Notes under the pieces: generated by a model
The model's database searches: none
What the model was told of the DNA's origin: nothing
What the model saw: the letters and a program-made list of their open reading frames with translations, nothing else
Shown here: piece by piece, positions 1 through 6,177 of the stretch
Numbering within the stretch: position 1 is the stretch's first letter
Layout: each line of letters opens with the position of its first letter
Program-made: the position numbers and the translations under genes
NCBI GenBank assembly: GCA_031276685.1
Contig: JAISMQ010000269.1
Coordinates: 1-7,003, forward strand
Length of the DNA stretch: 7,003 bases
Direction of reading: 5' to 3'
From: Treponema sp.
GTDB lineage: Bacteria > Spirochaetota > Spirochaetia > Treponematales > Breznakiellaceae

Positions 1-490
1 CCGGAATCCCCCGGCGGCGGCCCCCCCCGGACTGGATGTAGTACACCTTCCCCAGGGCGCCGGAACCGATAATGTCATCCACCTTCCGGCGCATGTAATC
101 GTAGCGGGGCTGGAAACCGATGGTCAGTATCTTTTTCGATTTCCGGGAAGCCTTGACCATGTCCGCCGCTTCCTGAATGGTGAACGACATGGGCTTTTCG
201 CAGAGTACGTGGATCCCCGCCTCCAGGGCGGCAATGCTGCATTCCGCGTGGGTCGTGTTGTAGGTACAGACGCTGACTCCGTCCAACTGAACGTTTTTTA
301 TAAGGTCGCGGCAATTTTCAAAGGCGGGGACGTTTTTTAGATCGTAGGTATCAAGAAATTCTCTGGCTTTGCCGGGGACAACATCGCAGGCCCCCGTAAT
401 TTCTACGTCCTCAAAGGACACGTAGGGTTTCATGTGGGCATGCGCGATGCCCCCAGTTCCGATAATGCCGATTTTCAGCTTTTTCCCCAT
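1..490 (-). CDS. Gfo/Idh/MocA family NAD(P)-dependent oxidoreductase, N-terminal part (runs off the left edge)
   Basis: Reading the minus strand from an ATG at 490-488 gives 163 residues with no stop before the edge. The N-terminus has the Rossmann dinucleotide fingerprint (KIGIIGTGGIAHAH, residues 6-19; GxGGxA at 11-16). It is followed by the N-x-x-H-A loop (NTTHAE, 78-83), the family hallmark EKP (98-100, in HVLCEKPMSF), GFQPRY (125-130) and a GALGKVYYIQ strand entering the C-terminal alpha/beta domain. A GGGRRRGIP stretch (155-163) ends the visible part. Members oxidise or reduce a hydroxyl or keto group of sugars, inositols or related polyols with NAD(P)(H) in the cytoplasm. Typical length is roughly 330-400 residues, so about half is missing, including the catalytic Lys/His region of the substrate domain. 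A GGAGG sits 7 nt before the ATG. The gene is divergent from a TIM-barrel sugar isomerase, which supports a carbohydrate role; the exact substrate cannot be told. Confidence 0.93.
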   Translation of the reverse strand, partial: MGKKLKIGIIGTGGIAHAHMKPYVSFEDVEITGACDVVPGKAREFLDTYDLKNVPAFENCRDLIKNVQLDGVSVCTYNTTHAECSIAALEAGIHVLCEKPMSFTIQEAADMVKASRKSKKILTIGFQPRYDYMRRKVDDIIGSGALGKVYYIQSGGGRRRGIP

Positions 491-497
491 GTGGGTA

Positions 498-502
498 CCT
501 CC
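498..502 (-). promoter_or_regulatory. Ribosome binding site of the oxidoreductase gene
   Basis: On the minus strand GGAGG is followed by 7 nt (TACCCAC) and then the ATG at 490-488. This is a near-ideal Shine-Dalgarno site and fixes the start. Confidence 0.8.
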
Positions 503-518
503 GGTACTTGGTGGGAAC

Positions 519-524
519 ACTATA
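519..524 (-). promoter_or_regulatory. Possible -10 element for the leftward oxidoreductase gene
   Basis: On the minus strand TATAGT matches the TATAAT consensus at 5 of 6 positions and lies about 28 bp before the ATG. There is no convincing -35 at 16-18 bp spacing (the hexamer at 17 bp reads TGGCGT), so the promoter may be weak or activator-dependent. This is inference only. Confidence 0.3.
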
Positions 525-586
525 CCCCGGCGGCGGGAAAAACGCCATGCCCGCCGTGAATATTACCGTGACATGTGCCGGATAGC

Positions 587-615
587 TGGACACTTGGGAC
601 CATTGGGTGTACAAT
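587..615 (+). promoter_or_regulatory. Sigma70-like promoter of the TIM-barrel gene
   Basis: TGGACA at 587-592 (5 of 6 against TTGACA) and TACAAT at 610-615 (5 of 6 against TATAAT) are separated by exactly 17 bp. The predicted transcript would start near position 622, giving a leader of about 18 nt that contains the ribosome binding site and the GTG at 640. The in-frame upstream GTG at 607 would lie before the transcription start, so this promoter also argues against that start. Confidence 0.6.
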
Positions 616-627
616 ACGTCCAGAATC

Positions 628-635
628 AGGGGGGA
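628..635 (+). promoter_or_regulatory. Ribosome binding site supporting the GTG start at 640
   Basis: AGGGGGGA lies 4 nt before the GTG at 640-642. It is purine-rich and well placed, though not a perfect AGGAGG. It decides between GTG 640 and the in-frame GTG 607, which has no comparable site before it. Confidence 0.55.
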
Positions 636-639
636 CGGA

Positions 640-1500
640 GTGAAAATCGGCGTTAGCGCGTATTGTTTTGAAAGATTGATAAGGGGGGGAACCTTTACCC
701 TGTTTGACGCCATCGCCTACGCGAAAAAAACCGGCTTTGACGCCATCGAATTTACCGAATTCCAGAGTTCCGGGGGCCTTTCCGCCGGGGATTTTGCCAA
801 AAAGATACGGGAAGCCTGTGACGCTGCGGGAATCGCCATTGCGAATTACGCCGTTGGCGCCGATTTCCTCTACGGTTCCGGGGGGGACATCAAGCGGGAG
901 GCGGCCCGGATCAAGGGGGCCGTGGATCTTGCCAAGATTCTCGGCGTACCGGGCATGCGCCACGATTCGGGCTGGGGCTTCAAAGACGCGGCCCTGGGCC
1001 GGAACTACCGGGACGCCATTCGGATTATGGCCCCGGCCATCCGGGACGTAGCGGAATACGCTGCGGCGGCGGGGATCCGGACCATGTGCGAAAACCACGG
1101 CCAGTTTATGCAGGACAGCGTCCGCATGGAAGAACTGGTGCTGGCGGTGAATCACCCCAACTTCGGCCTTTTGGTGGACATGGGGAATTTTATGTGCGCC
1201 GATGAAACGAGCCTCCAGGCCCTGCCCACGGTTATGCCCTATGCGTTTCACGTCCACGCCAAGGACTTCCTGTGGAAGCCCGGCGCCGAGCCGAAACCGG
1301 ATGATTCCTGGTTTTCCACGCGGGCGGGGAACCACCTGCGGGGAACCATTCTGGGGCACGGGGTAGTATCGGCGGCCCAGTGTATCGCCTATATCAAAAA
1401 AACCGGCTATGATGGGACTGTTTCCCTGGAGTTCGAGGGGCCCGAAGAGCCCCTGGAAGCCATCCGGCGGGGTTATGAATTTATCAAACCTTTTTGTTAA
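640..1500 (+). CDS. Sugar phosphate isomerase/epimerase, xylose isomerase-like TIM barrel (AP_endonuc_2 fold)
   Basis: The 286-residue protein begins with the family opening KIGVSAYCFERLI, which follows directly from the GTG at 640. The metal-binding residues expected in this fold are all visible: Glu151 in CENHG, Asp180 in LLVDMGN, His204/His206 in HVHAKD and Glu264 in VSLEFEG. An early strand with Glu37 (FDAIEFTEF) closes the first beta/alpha unit. Length matches the usual 260-300 residues. Related enzymes interconvert keto- and aldo-sugars, epimerise them, or dehydrate inositol derivatives using a divalent metal, in the cytosol. The substrate here cannot be assigned from sequence. It is transcribed away from a Gfo/Idh/MocA oxidoreductase, a frequent partner in sugar or polyol breakdown, and the two probably share control. 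Its 3' end runs into a hairpin cluster that ends in a terminator. An extension to GTG 607 would add 11 residues without family support. Confidence 0.92.
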   Translation: MKIGVSAYCFERLIRGGTFTLFDAIAYAKKTGFDAIEFTEFQSSGGLSAGDFAKKIREACDAAGIAIANYAVGADFLYGSGGDIKREAARIKGAVDLAKILGVPGMRHDSGWGFKDAALGRNYRDAIRIMAPAIRDVAEYAAAAGIRTMCENHGQFMQDSVRMEELVLAVNHPNFGLLVDMGNFMCADETSLQALPTVMPYAFHVHAKDFLWKPGAEPKPDDSWFSTRAGNHLRGTILGHGVVSAAQCIAYIKKTGYDGTVSLEFEGPEEPLEAIRRGYEFIKPFC

Positions 1501-1503
1501 AAA

Positions 1504-1542
1504 AGACCTGGCCGGCGGCCCCCCGGGCTGCCTTGCAGGTCT
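1504..1542 (+). repeat. GC-rich imperfect hairpin just after the TIM-barrel stop
   Basis: AGACCTG (1504-1510) pairs with CAGGTCT (1536-1542). Inside a 3-by-3 internal loop, GGCGGCCC (1514-1521) pairs with GGGCTGCC (1525-1532) through eight pairs, including one G-U, around a CCC loop. It begins 4 nt after the stop codon. The nearest T-runs start 12 nt after the stem, which is too far for a classical intrinsic terminator. It may protect the 3' end of the mRNA or act as a first, weak terminator. Confidence 0.6.
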
Positions 1543-1553
1543 AACGATAATGG

Positions 1554-1586
1554 TTTTTATGGTTTTTTTGCTAAAAACCATAAAAA
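1554..1586. repeat. Perfect 14-bp AT-rich inverted repeat
   Basis: TTTTTATGGTTTTT (1554-1567) and AAAAACCATAAAAA (1573-1586) are exact reverse complements around the 5-nt loop TTGCT. The left arm carries a tandem 9-bp repeat, ATGGTTTTT at 1550-1558 and 1559-1567. The element stands out as almost pure A/T in GC-rich surroundings. It could be an auxiliary bidirectional terminator, a protein-binding site or a curved/cruciform element; the sequence alone does not decide. Confidence 0.7.
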
Positions 1587-1596
1587 ACTACCAGCG

Positions 1597-1626
1597 CGGC
1601 AGGCTCCCGGTCTGCCGTTTATTTTA
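1597..1626 (+). terminator. Intrinsic (rho-independent) terminator
   Basis: CGGCAGGCT (1597-1605) pairs with GGTCTGCCG (1609-1617) in nine consecutive pairs, two of them G-U, closed by a CCC loop. TTTATTTT follows immediately (1618-1625). Stem, tight loop and adjacent T-tract are the textbook arrangement. It should stop transcription coming from the TIM-barrel gene and insulate the large downstream gene. Confidence 0.75.
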
Positions 1627-1644
1627 CAGTTAAAAGTGGCTTCC

Positions 1645-1660
1645 CAAAACTCTCGTTTTG
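1645..1660 (+). repeat. Small hairpin upstream of the large activase gene
   Basis: CAAAAC (1645-1650) and GTTTTG (1655-1660) are exact reverse complements around TCTC. The element lies between the terminator and the next ribosome binding site. It could be an operator or a leader hairpin, or chance. No convincing promoter could be picked out: TTGAAA at 1658-1663 is a fair -35, but the hexamer 17 bp further on (ATGACT) is a poor -10. Confidence 0.3.
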
Positions 1661-1694
1661 AAACAGCCGTTGCTGCCTGAATGACTGGAACAGT

Positions 1695-1700
1695 AGAAGG
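1695..1700 (+). promoter_or_regulatory. Ribosome binding site of the large activase/dehydratase gene
   Basis: AGAAGG lies 5 nt before the ATG at 1706. This supports that ATG rather than the in-frame ATG at 1718, which has no purine-rich site at the right distance. Confidence 0.7.
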
Positions 1701-1705
1701 ACTTA

Positions 1706-4700
1706 ATGAACAAAGAAATGCCCGTCTTGCGGCTTGGCCTGGATGTCGGATCGACAACCGTAAAGGTAGTAGTTATAGATCCGGCGGATCGGAAACTGCT
1801 TTTTTCAAAATACCGCCGGCACAACGCATACCAGGCGGAAACGGCGCGGGCCGTCCTGGCCGAAGCGGCCGAGGCTTTCCCCGGCGCGGTGTTCCGTGCG
1901 GCGGTGTGCGGCTCCGGGGGGAAACCCATAGCCGACGCGATAGGCGCCCATTTTATCCAGGAGGTAGTGGCCAACGCCATCGCGGTGCGGGCCTTCTACC
2001 CCCGCGCCAGGACGGCGATAGAGCTGGGCGGCCAGGACGCCAAGGTGGTTTTTTTCTACTACGACGAGGTGGCGAAAGACCTGGTGGCATCGGACATGAG
2101 GATGAACGGGAGCTGCGCGGGCGGCACGGGGGCCTTTATCGACGAGGTGGCGGCGCTGCTTAGGGTTCAGACGGAGGGCTTCGAGGCGCTGGCGGCGCGG
2201 GGCGGTTCGGTCTACGACATTTCGGGGCGCTGCGGGGTCTTTGCCAAGACGGATATCCAGCCGTTGCTCAACCAGGGGGCGCTCAAAGAGGACATAGCCC
2301 TTTCCACGTTCCACGCCATTGTAAAACAGACGATAGGGGGTCTGGCCCAGGGGCTGGAACTCAAAGCGCCGATTATCTTCGAGGGCGGCCCGCTGACCTT
2401 CAACCACACGCTGATCCGGGTTTTTACGGAGTGGCTTGGGCTGGGGGAGGGGGATATTATCCGCCCGGAAAACCCGGAGACGCTGATCGCCTGCGGCGCG
2501 GCGCTTTCGCCGGACGAGATGTTCGGCGCGGGGGAGGGCGACTTCCGTATCGAAGATGCCCTGGCAGCGCTGGCGGATTACCGGGAGCGGCTTGATACGG
2601 CGGAACCGGCGCGGCGGCAGCGGTACTTTGATTCCCCGGAAGAACGGCAGCGCTTTGAGGAACGCCACCGGCTGCCCGGCGCGGTCCGGGGCAATTTCCG
2701 GCGCGGGGATACCCTGCGGGCCTACCTGGGCATAGACGCGGGTTCCACCACGACCAAATTCGTCCTGCTGGACGAAGATGAAAACGTAGTGGACAGCTTC
2801 TACGCCAACAGCCAGGGCGACCCGCTCCGCGTTATCAAAAAAGCGCTGCTGAGCCTTAGGGAAAAGTACGACGCGCTGGGGGTAAAACTCGAGATTATCG
2901 CCCTGGGTACCACGGGCTACGGGGAACTGCTCTTTGACAAGGCCCTTGGCGCGGACTTCCACACGGTGGAAACCGTGGCCCACGCGGAGGCGGCCCGGAA
3001 GTACGTCCCCGGCGCAAGCTTTATCCTGGACATAGGCGGCCAGGATATGAAGGCCATCTCCATAGCCCCGGGGGCGGGGGGCGCGCCGGGGATCATCACC
3101 GATATTACGCTGAACGAGGCCTGCTCGTCGGGCTGCGGGTCCTTTCTCGAAAATTTTGCGGCAAGTTTGAACATTCCCGTGCAGGAGATAGCCGAAGCCG
3201 CGTTTAACGCGAAAAACCCGGCGGAACTGGGCAGCCGCTGCACGGTGTTCATGAACAGCACAATCATTACGGAGCAGAAGAACGGCAGGCAGGCGGACGA
3301 CATTATGGCCGGCCTCTGCCGGTCCATTATCGAGAACGTCTTTACCAAGGTAATCCGGATGTCGAATTTCGCCGCCCTGGGGGATCGTATCGTGGTGCAG
3401 GGGGGGACCTTCCGGAACGGCGCGGTGCTGCGGGCGCTGGAACAGTTCCTGGGCCGGGAGGTGGTACGGGCGCCCTACCCCGGCGAAATGGGCGCCATAG
3501 GTATCGCGCTGCTGACGAAAAAGCACATTGCCGCCAACGGCTTTACCTCCTCTCCGGCGGGGCGGAGCCGCTTTATCGGCCTTGACGCGATGGAGGGCTT
3601 TGACTATGCCCAGGAAAGCAACGTCAGGTGTACGCTGTGCGCCAACAACTGCAACCGCACCCTGGTCACCTTTTCCAGCGGCGTAACCTGGGTTACGGGG
3701 AACCGCTGCGAACGGGGGGAGCTGGTCGGCGATCCGGGGGACGCCGCGTTCCGGGACCGGATCAAGGGCATAAGCAGGAAGATGGGGGCCGTGCCGGACC
3801 TGGTCAAGTTCCGGGAACAGTTGCTCTTCCGGGATTACCCCTGTACCCCCTGCGCCCCGCCGCGGGGCACGACGATAGGGCTGCCCAGGGCGCTGGATTT
3901 TTGGCGCACCATGCCCTTTTATACCACGTTTTTCCGCGTCCTGGGCTTCGAGACGCGGCTGAGCGGGCCCAGCACCCGCAGGCTCTACGAAAAGGGGCTG
4001 CGCTACATCGCCTCGGACACGGTCTGTTTCCCGGCGAAGCTTGCCCACGGCCATATCCAGGACCTTGCCGAAAGCGGCGTGGACCGGATCTTTATGCCCA
4101 TGTTCAGCCAACTGCCCACGGAAAACCCGGAACCCCTAAGCACCTACACCTGCCCCGTGCTAAAGGGCTACCCCCTGGCGATCAAGTACGCCAACAACCC
4201 GGAGCGGGCCTTCAACATCCCCCTGGACACGCCGGTGTTCCACTGGTTTACGAACCAGGACCGGGACTACCAGCTCTGCCGGTACATGCGGGAAACCTTC
4301 GGCATTGACGATGATTCTACCCGCCGGGCCATAGCCCAGGGGGACCAGGCCCTGGCCGCCTTTAACCGGGAACTGGTTGCCGAAGGGGAACGGGTTATCC
4401 GCGAGACGGAGCGGCAGGGGAAATTCGCCGTGGTGATCACGGGGCGGCACTACCAGTTTGACGAAATGGTGAACCACGGCCTTTCCCGGTACTTTACCGG
4501 CCTGGGCATCCCGGTCCTTACCGTGGACGCGCTGGGGGGGCTGGAGACGGAGGACCTTTCCCGGACCATGCTGGACATCAACAACAGCAACCATGCGCGG
4601 CTCCTTTCGGGGGCCATCGTTACCGCCCGGAACCCGGCCCTGGAGTACGTGGAGATCTTCAGCTTTGGCTGCGGCCACGACGCCATCTACACCGACGAGG

Positions 4701-6175
4701 TAACGCGGCTCCTCCGGGAAATATCCGGCAAGGCGCCGCTGATCCTCAAACTTGACGAAAGCGATGTAAGCGGCCCCCTGCGGATACGGGTGCGGTCCTT
4801 TATCGAGACCGTGGAAACCCGCCGCCGGGAATCGGCGGGGGCGCGGCGGGCGAAGGACCTGGGCGATCCCTACCCGGTAAAGTTCGACCGGGCCGCCAAA
4901 CAGGACAAGACTATCCTGGTGCCCAACGTAAGCCAGGCCTTCTGCAAGATCATGACCGCCGCTCTCAGCAGGCAGGGCTTTAAGGCCGTGCCCCTGCCCA
5001 TGGGAAGCCGCGAGGCGATGGTGCTGGGCAAGCGCTACGTTCACAACGATATATGTTTCCCCGCCCAGATGATCATAGGCGAAGCCCTGGCGGCGCTGAA
5101 AAGCGGGAAGTACGATCTGGACAAGGTGGTTATCGGCACGGGCAAAACCTACTGCGACTGCCGGCTGGTGAACTACATGTTCCTGACCCGCAAGGCCCTG
5201 GACGACGCCGGCTACCCCCAGGTGCCGATCATCTCCACGGATATTTACGACATAAAAAACATACACCCCGCCTTTAAGCTGTCGGAGCTGTCCTTTGCCC
5301 GCATCGCGTGGTGTATCGTGATGACGGACGTGCTGGAGGCCCTGCGCCGCAGGATCCGGCCCTACGAGCTGAACCACGGGGAGACCAACCGGGTCTTTGA
5401 AGCCGCCACGGACCGGATTGCGGCTGCGCTCCGTGCGGGGGGCATGTCCGGGGCCTTTGGCGCGTACCGGAAAAGCCTAGACGAGATGTGCGACATCCGT
5501 TACGACCGGCAGAATCCCAAACCCCAGGTGTACATCACCGGCGAGTACCTTATGGTCTTCCACCCCGGCGCCAACTACCGTATCGAGGATTACCTTGAAC
5601 GGAACGGCATGGAGGTACGGCTGCCCAAGATGTACGACGTGTACCGCAACCTGATGCTGATGCACACGGTTTCCAAATTCAGGGATTTCCATGTGCGTTA
5701 CCCGGTTTACGAAGTAATACGATCGGTCGTGGGGGACAAATTTTTCGGCGTGGCCCAGGCGGTCCTGGATGTCCCCGCCCGGAAGCACCCCCTGTACGAG
5801 CCCTCGCCGCATCTGCCGGAACTGGCGAAGCTGAGCGACCCGGTGATACACCACTCGATCCAGTCCGGGGAGGGCTTTCTGATGGCGGCGGAAATTATGC
5901 ACCTGGCGGAAACCGGGACCAGATCCTTTATCATCCTCCAGCCCTTCGGCTGCCTGCCCAACCACGTCTGCGGGCGCGGGATTATCAAGCGGATCAAGGA
6001 ACTCTACCCGGCGATCCAGATACTGCCCCTGGATTACGATCCCGACACGAGCTTCGCCAATATCGAAAACCGCCTCCAGATGCTGATCATGAACGCGAAG
6101 GCTGCGGATGTCCGGCGGGCGGCCGCAGCGGAGAGGGGGCTAAAAAAAGAGTTTGCAGGGACGGTAGCACAGTAG
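1706..6175 (+). CDS. Giant fused 2-hydroxyacyl-CoA dehydratase-type protein: tandem BadF/BcrA activase lobes, DUF2229-like region and dehydratase-like C-terminal half
   Basis: The protein has 1489 residues. Activase lobe A (about 8-268) has the ASKHA phosphate motif GLDVGSTTVK (Asp13), ELGGQDAK (106-113), Cys137 in NGSCAGGTG and Cys176 in SGRCGVF. A charged linker (about 269-338) leads to lobe B (about 339-606), with LGIDAGSTTTK (Asp344), LDIGGQDMK (441-449), Cys473 and Cys477 in NEACSSGCGSF, and Cys512 in GSRCTVF. Next come four cysteines, C642-x2-C645-x3-C649-x18-C668, then a C713-x2-C716 pair and a DUF2229-like start (TIGLPRAL, about 723). Two dehydratase-like modules follow. The first has Cys774 (DTVCFPAK), Cys816 (YTCPVLKGYP) and Cys989 (SFGCGHDA). 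The second has Cys1117 (NDICFPAQ), Cys1150/Cys1152 (YCDCRLVNY) and Cys1416/Cys1422 (QPFGCLPNHVC). In the family, the activase hydrolyses ATP to push an electron at very low potential onto the dehydratase-like iron-sulfur protein. The substrate of these giant fusions is not known; related double-cubane-cluster proteins reduce small molecules. The protein is probably cytoplasmic and oxygen-sensitive. The frame is intact throughout. It is followed 2 bp later by a membrane protein gene. Confidence 0.93.
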   Translation: MNKEMPVLRLGLDVGSTTVKVVVIDPADRKLLFSKYRRHNAYQAETARAVLAEAAEAFPGAVFRAAVCGSGGKPIADAIGAHFIQEVVANAIAVRAFYPRARTAIELGGQDAKVVFFYYDEVAKDLVASDMRMNGSCAGGTGAFIDEVAALLRVQTEGFEALAARGGSVYDISGRCGVFAKTDIQPLLNQGALKEDIALSTFHAIVKQTIGGLAQGLELKAPIIFEGGPLTFNHTLIRVFTEWLGLGEGDIIRPENPETLIACGAALSPDEMFGAGEGDFRIEDALAALADYRERLDTAEPARRQRYFDSPEERQRFEERHRLPGAVRGNFRRGDTLRAYLGIDAGSTTTKFVLLDEDENVVDSFYANSQGDPLRVIKKALLSLREKYDALGVKLEIIALGTTGYGELLFDKALGADFHTVETVAHAEAARKYVPGASFILDIGGQDMKAISIAPGAGGAPGIITDITLNEACSSGCGSFLENFAASLNIPVQEIAEAAFNAKNPAELGSRCTVFMNSTIITEQKNGRQADDIMAGLCRSIIENVFTKVIRMSNFAALGDRIVVQGGTFRNGAVLRALEQFLGREVVRAPYPGEMGAIGIALLTKKHIAANGFTSSPAGRSRFIGLDAMEGFDYAQESNVRCTLCANNCNRTLVTFSSGVTWVTGNRCERGELVGDPGDAAFRDRIKGISRKMGAVPDLVKFREQLLFRDYPCTPCAPPRGTTIGLPRALDFWRTMPFYTTFFRVLGFETRLSGPSTRRLYEKGLRYIASDTVCFPAKLAHGHIQDLAESGVDRIFMPMFSQLPTENPEPLSTYTCPVLKGYPLAIKYANNPERAFNIPLDTPVFHWFTNQDRDYQLCRYMRETFGIDDDSTRRAIAQGDQALAAFNRELVAEGERVIRETERQGKFAVVITGRHYQFDEMVNHGLSRYFTGLGIPVLTVDALGGLETEDLSRTMLDINNSNHARLLSGAIVTARNPALEYVEIFSFGCGHDAIYTDEVTRLLREISGKAPLILKLDESDVSGPLRIRVRSFIETVETRRRESAGARRAKDLGDPYPVKFDRAAKQDKTILVPNVSQAFCKIMTAALSRQGFKAVPLPMGSREAMVLGKRYVHNDICFPAQMIIGEALAALKSGKYDLDKVVIGTGKTYCDCRLVNYMFLTRKALDDAGYPQVPIISTDIYDIKNIHPAFKLSELSFARIAWCIVMTDVLEALRRRIRPYELNHGETNRVFEAATDRIAAALRAGGMSGAFGAYRKSLDEMCDIRYDRQNPKPQVYITGEYLMVFHPGANYRIEDYLERNGMEVRLPKMYDVYRNLMLMHTVSKFRDFHVRYPVYEVIRSVVGDKFFGVAQAVLDVPARKHPLYEPSPHLPELAKLSDPVIHHSIQSGEGFLMAAEIMHLAETGTRSFIILQPFGCLPNHVCGRGIIKRIKELYPAIQILPLDYDPDTSFANIENRLQMLIMNAKAADVRRAAAAERGLKKEFAGTVAQ

Positions 6176-6177
6176 TT

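Noticed and set aside
20..30. Run of eight C residues near the left edge, considered as a possible frameshift or phase-variation tract
   Set aside because: It reads in frame as Gly-Gly-Gly before RRRGIP, a combination I recognise as normal for this oxidoreductase family, so the frame is intact.
607..639. Longer N-terminus of the TIM-barrel protein from GTG 607
   Set aside because: It would begin inside the predicted -10 region, lacks a ribosome binding site, and adds residues not seen before the KIGVS opening of the family.
520..1581. A 353-codon minus-strand open frame covering the TIM-barrel gene
   Set aside because: The plus strand shows all metal-binding motifs of a xylose isomerase-like barrel. 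The antisense translation has no family features and would run across the promoter and a hairpin.
1409..1633. A 74-codon plus-strand frame crossing the end of the TIM-barrel gene and two hairpins
   Set aside because: Its coding capacity comes from out-of-frame reading and the T-rich palindrome (Phe/Leu/Lys codons). There is no good ribosome binding site and it runs through the terminator stem.
1636..1686. Possible promoter for the giant gene (TTGAAA at 1658-1663)
   Set aside because: The hexamer 17 bp downstream, ATGACT, matches the -10 consensus poorly, and other pairings tried (TTTACA at 1623-1628 with AAAACT at 1646-1651) are weak too. Some promoter must exist here but I cannot place it.
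1681..2163. A 160-codon plus-strand open frame starting in the leader of the giant gene
   Set aside because: It is out of frame with the conserved activase sequence, its product has no recognisable motif, and the ribosome binding site at 1695-1700 serves ATG 1706.
1805..4111. A 768-codon open frame on the minus strand inside the giant gene
   Set aside because: It is antisense to strongly conserved activase and DUF2229-like motifs. Its translation is rich in Arg, Pro and Gly with no recognisable domain, as expected when GC-biased codons are read on the opposite strand.
4160..5377. A 405-codon open frame on the minus strand inside the giant gene
   Set aside because: Same reason: low-complexity translation, no ribosome binding site of note, and the opposite strand encodes conserved Cys motifs.
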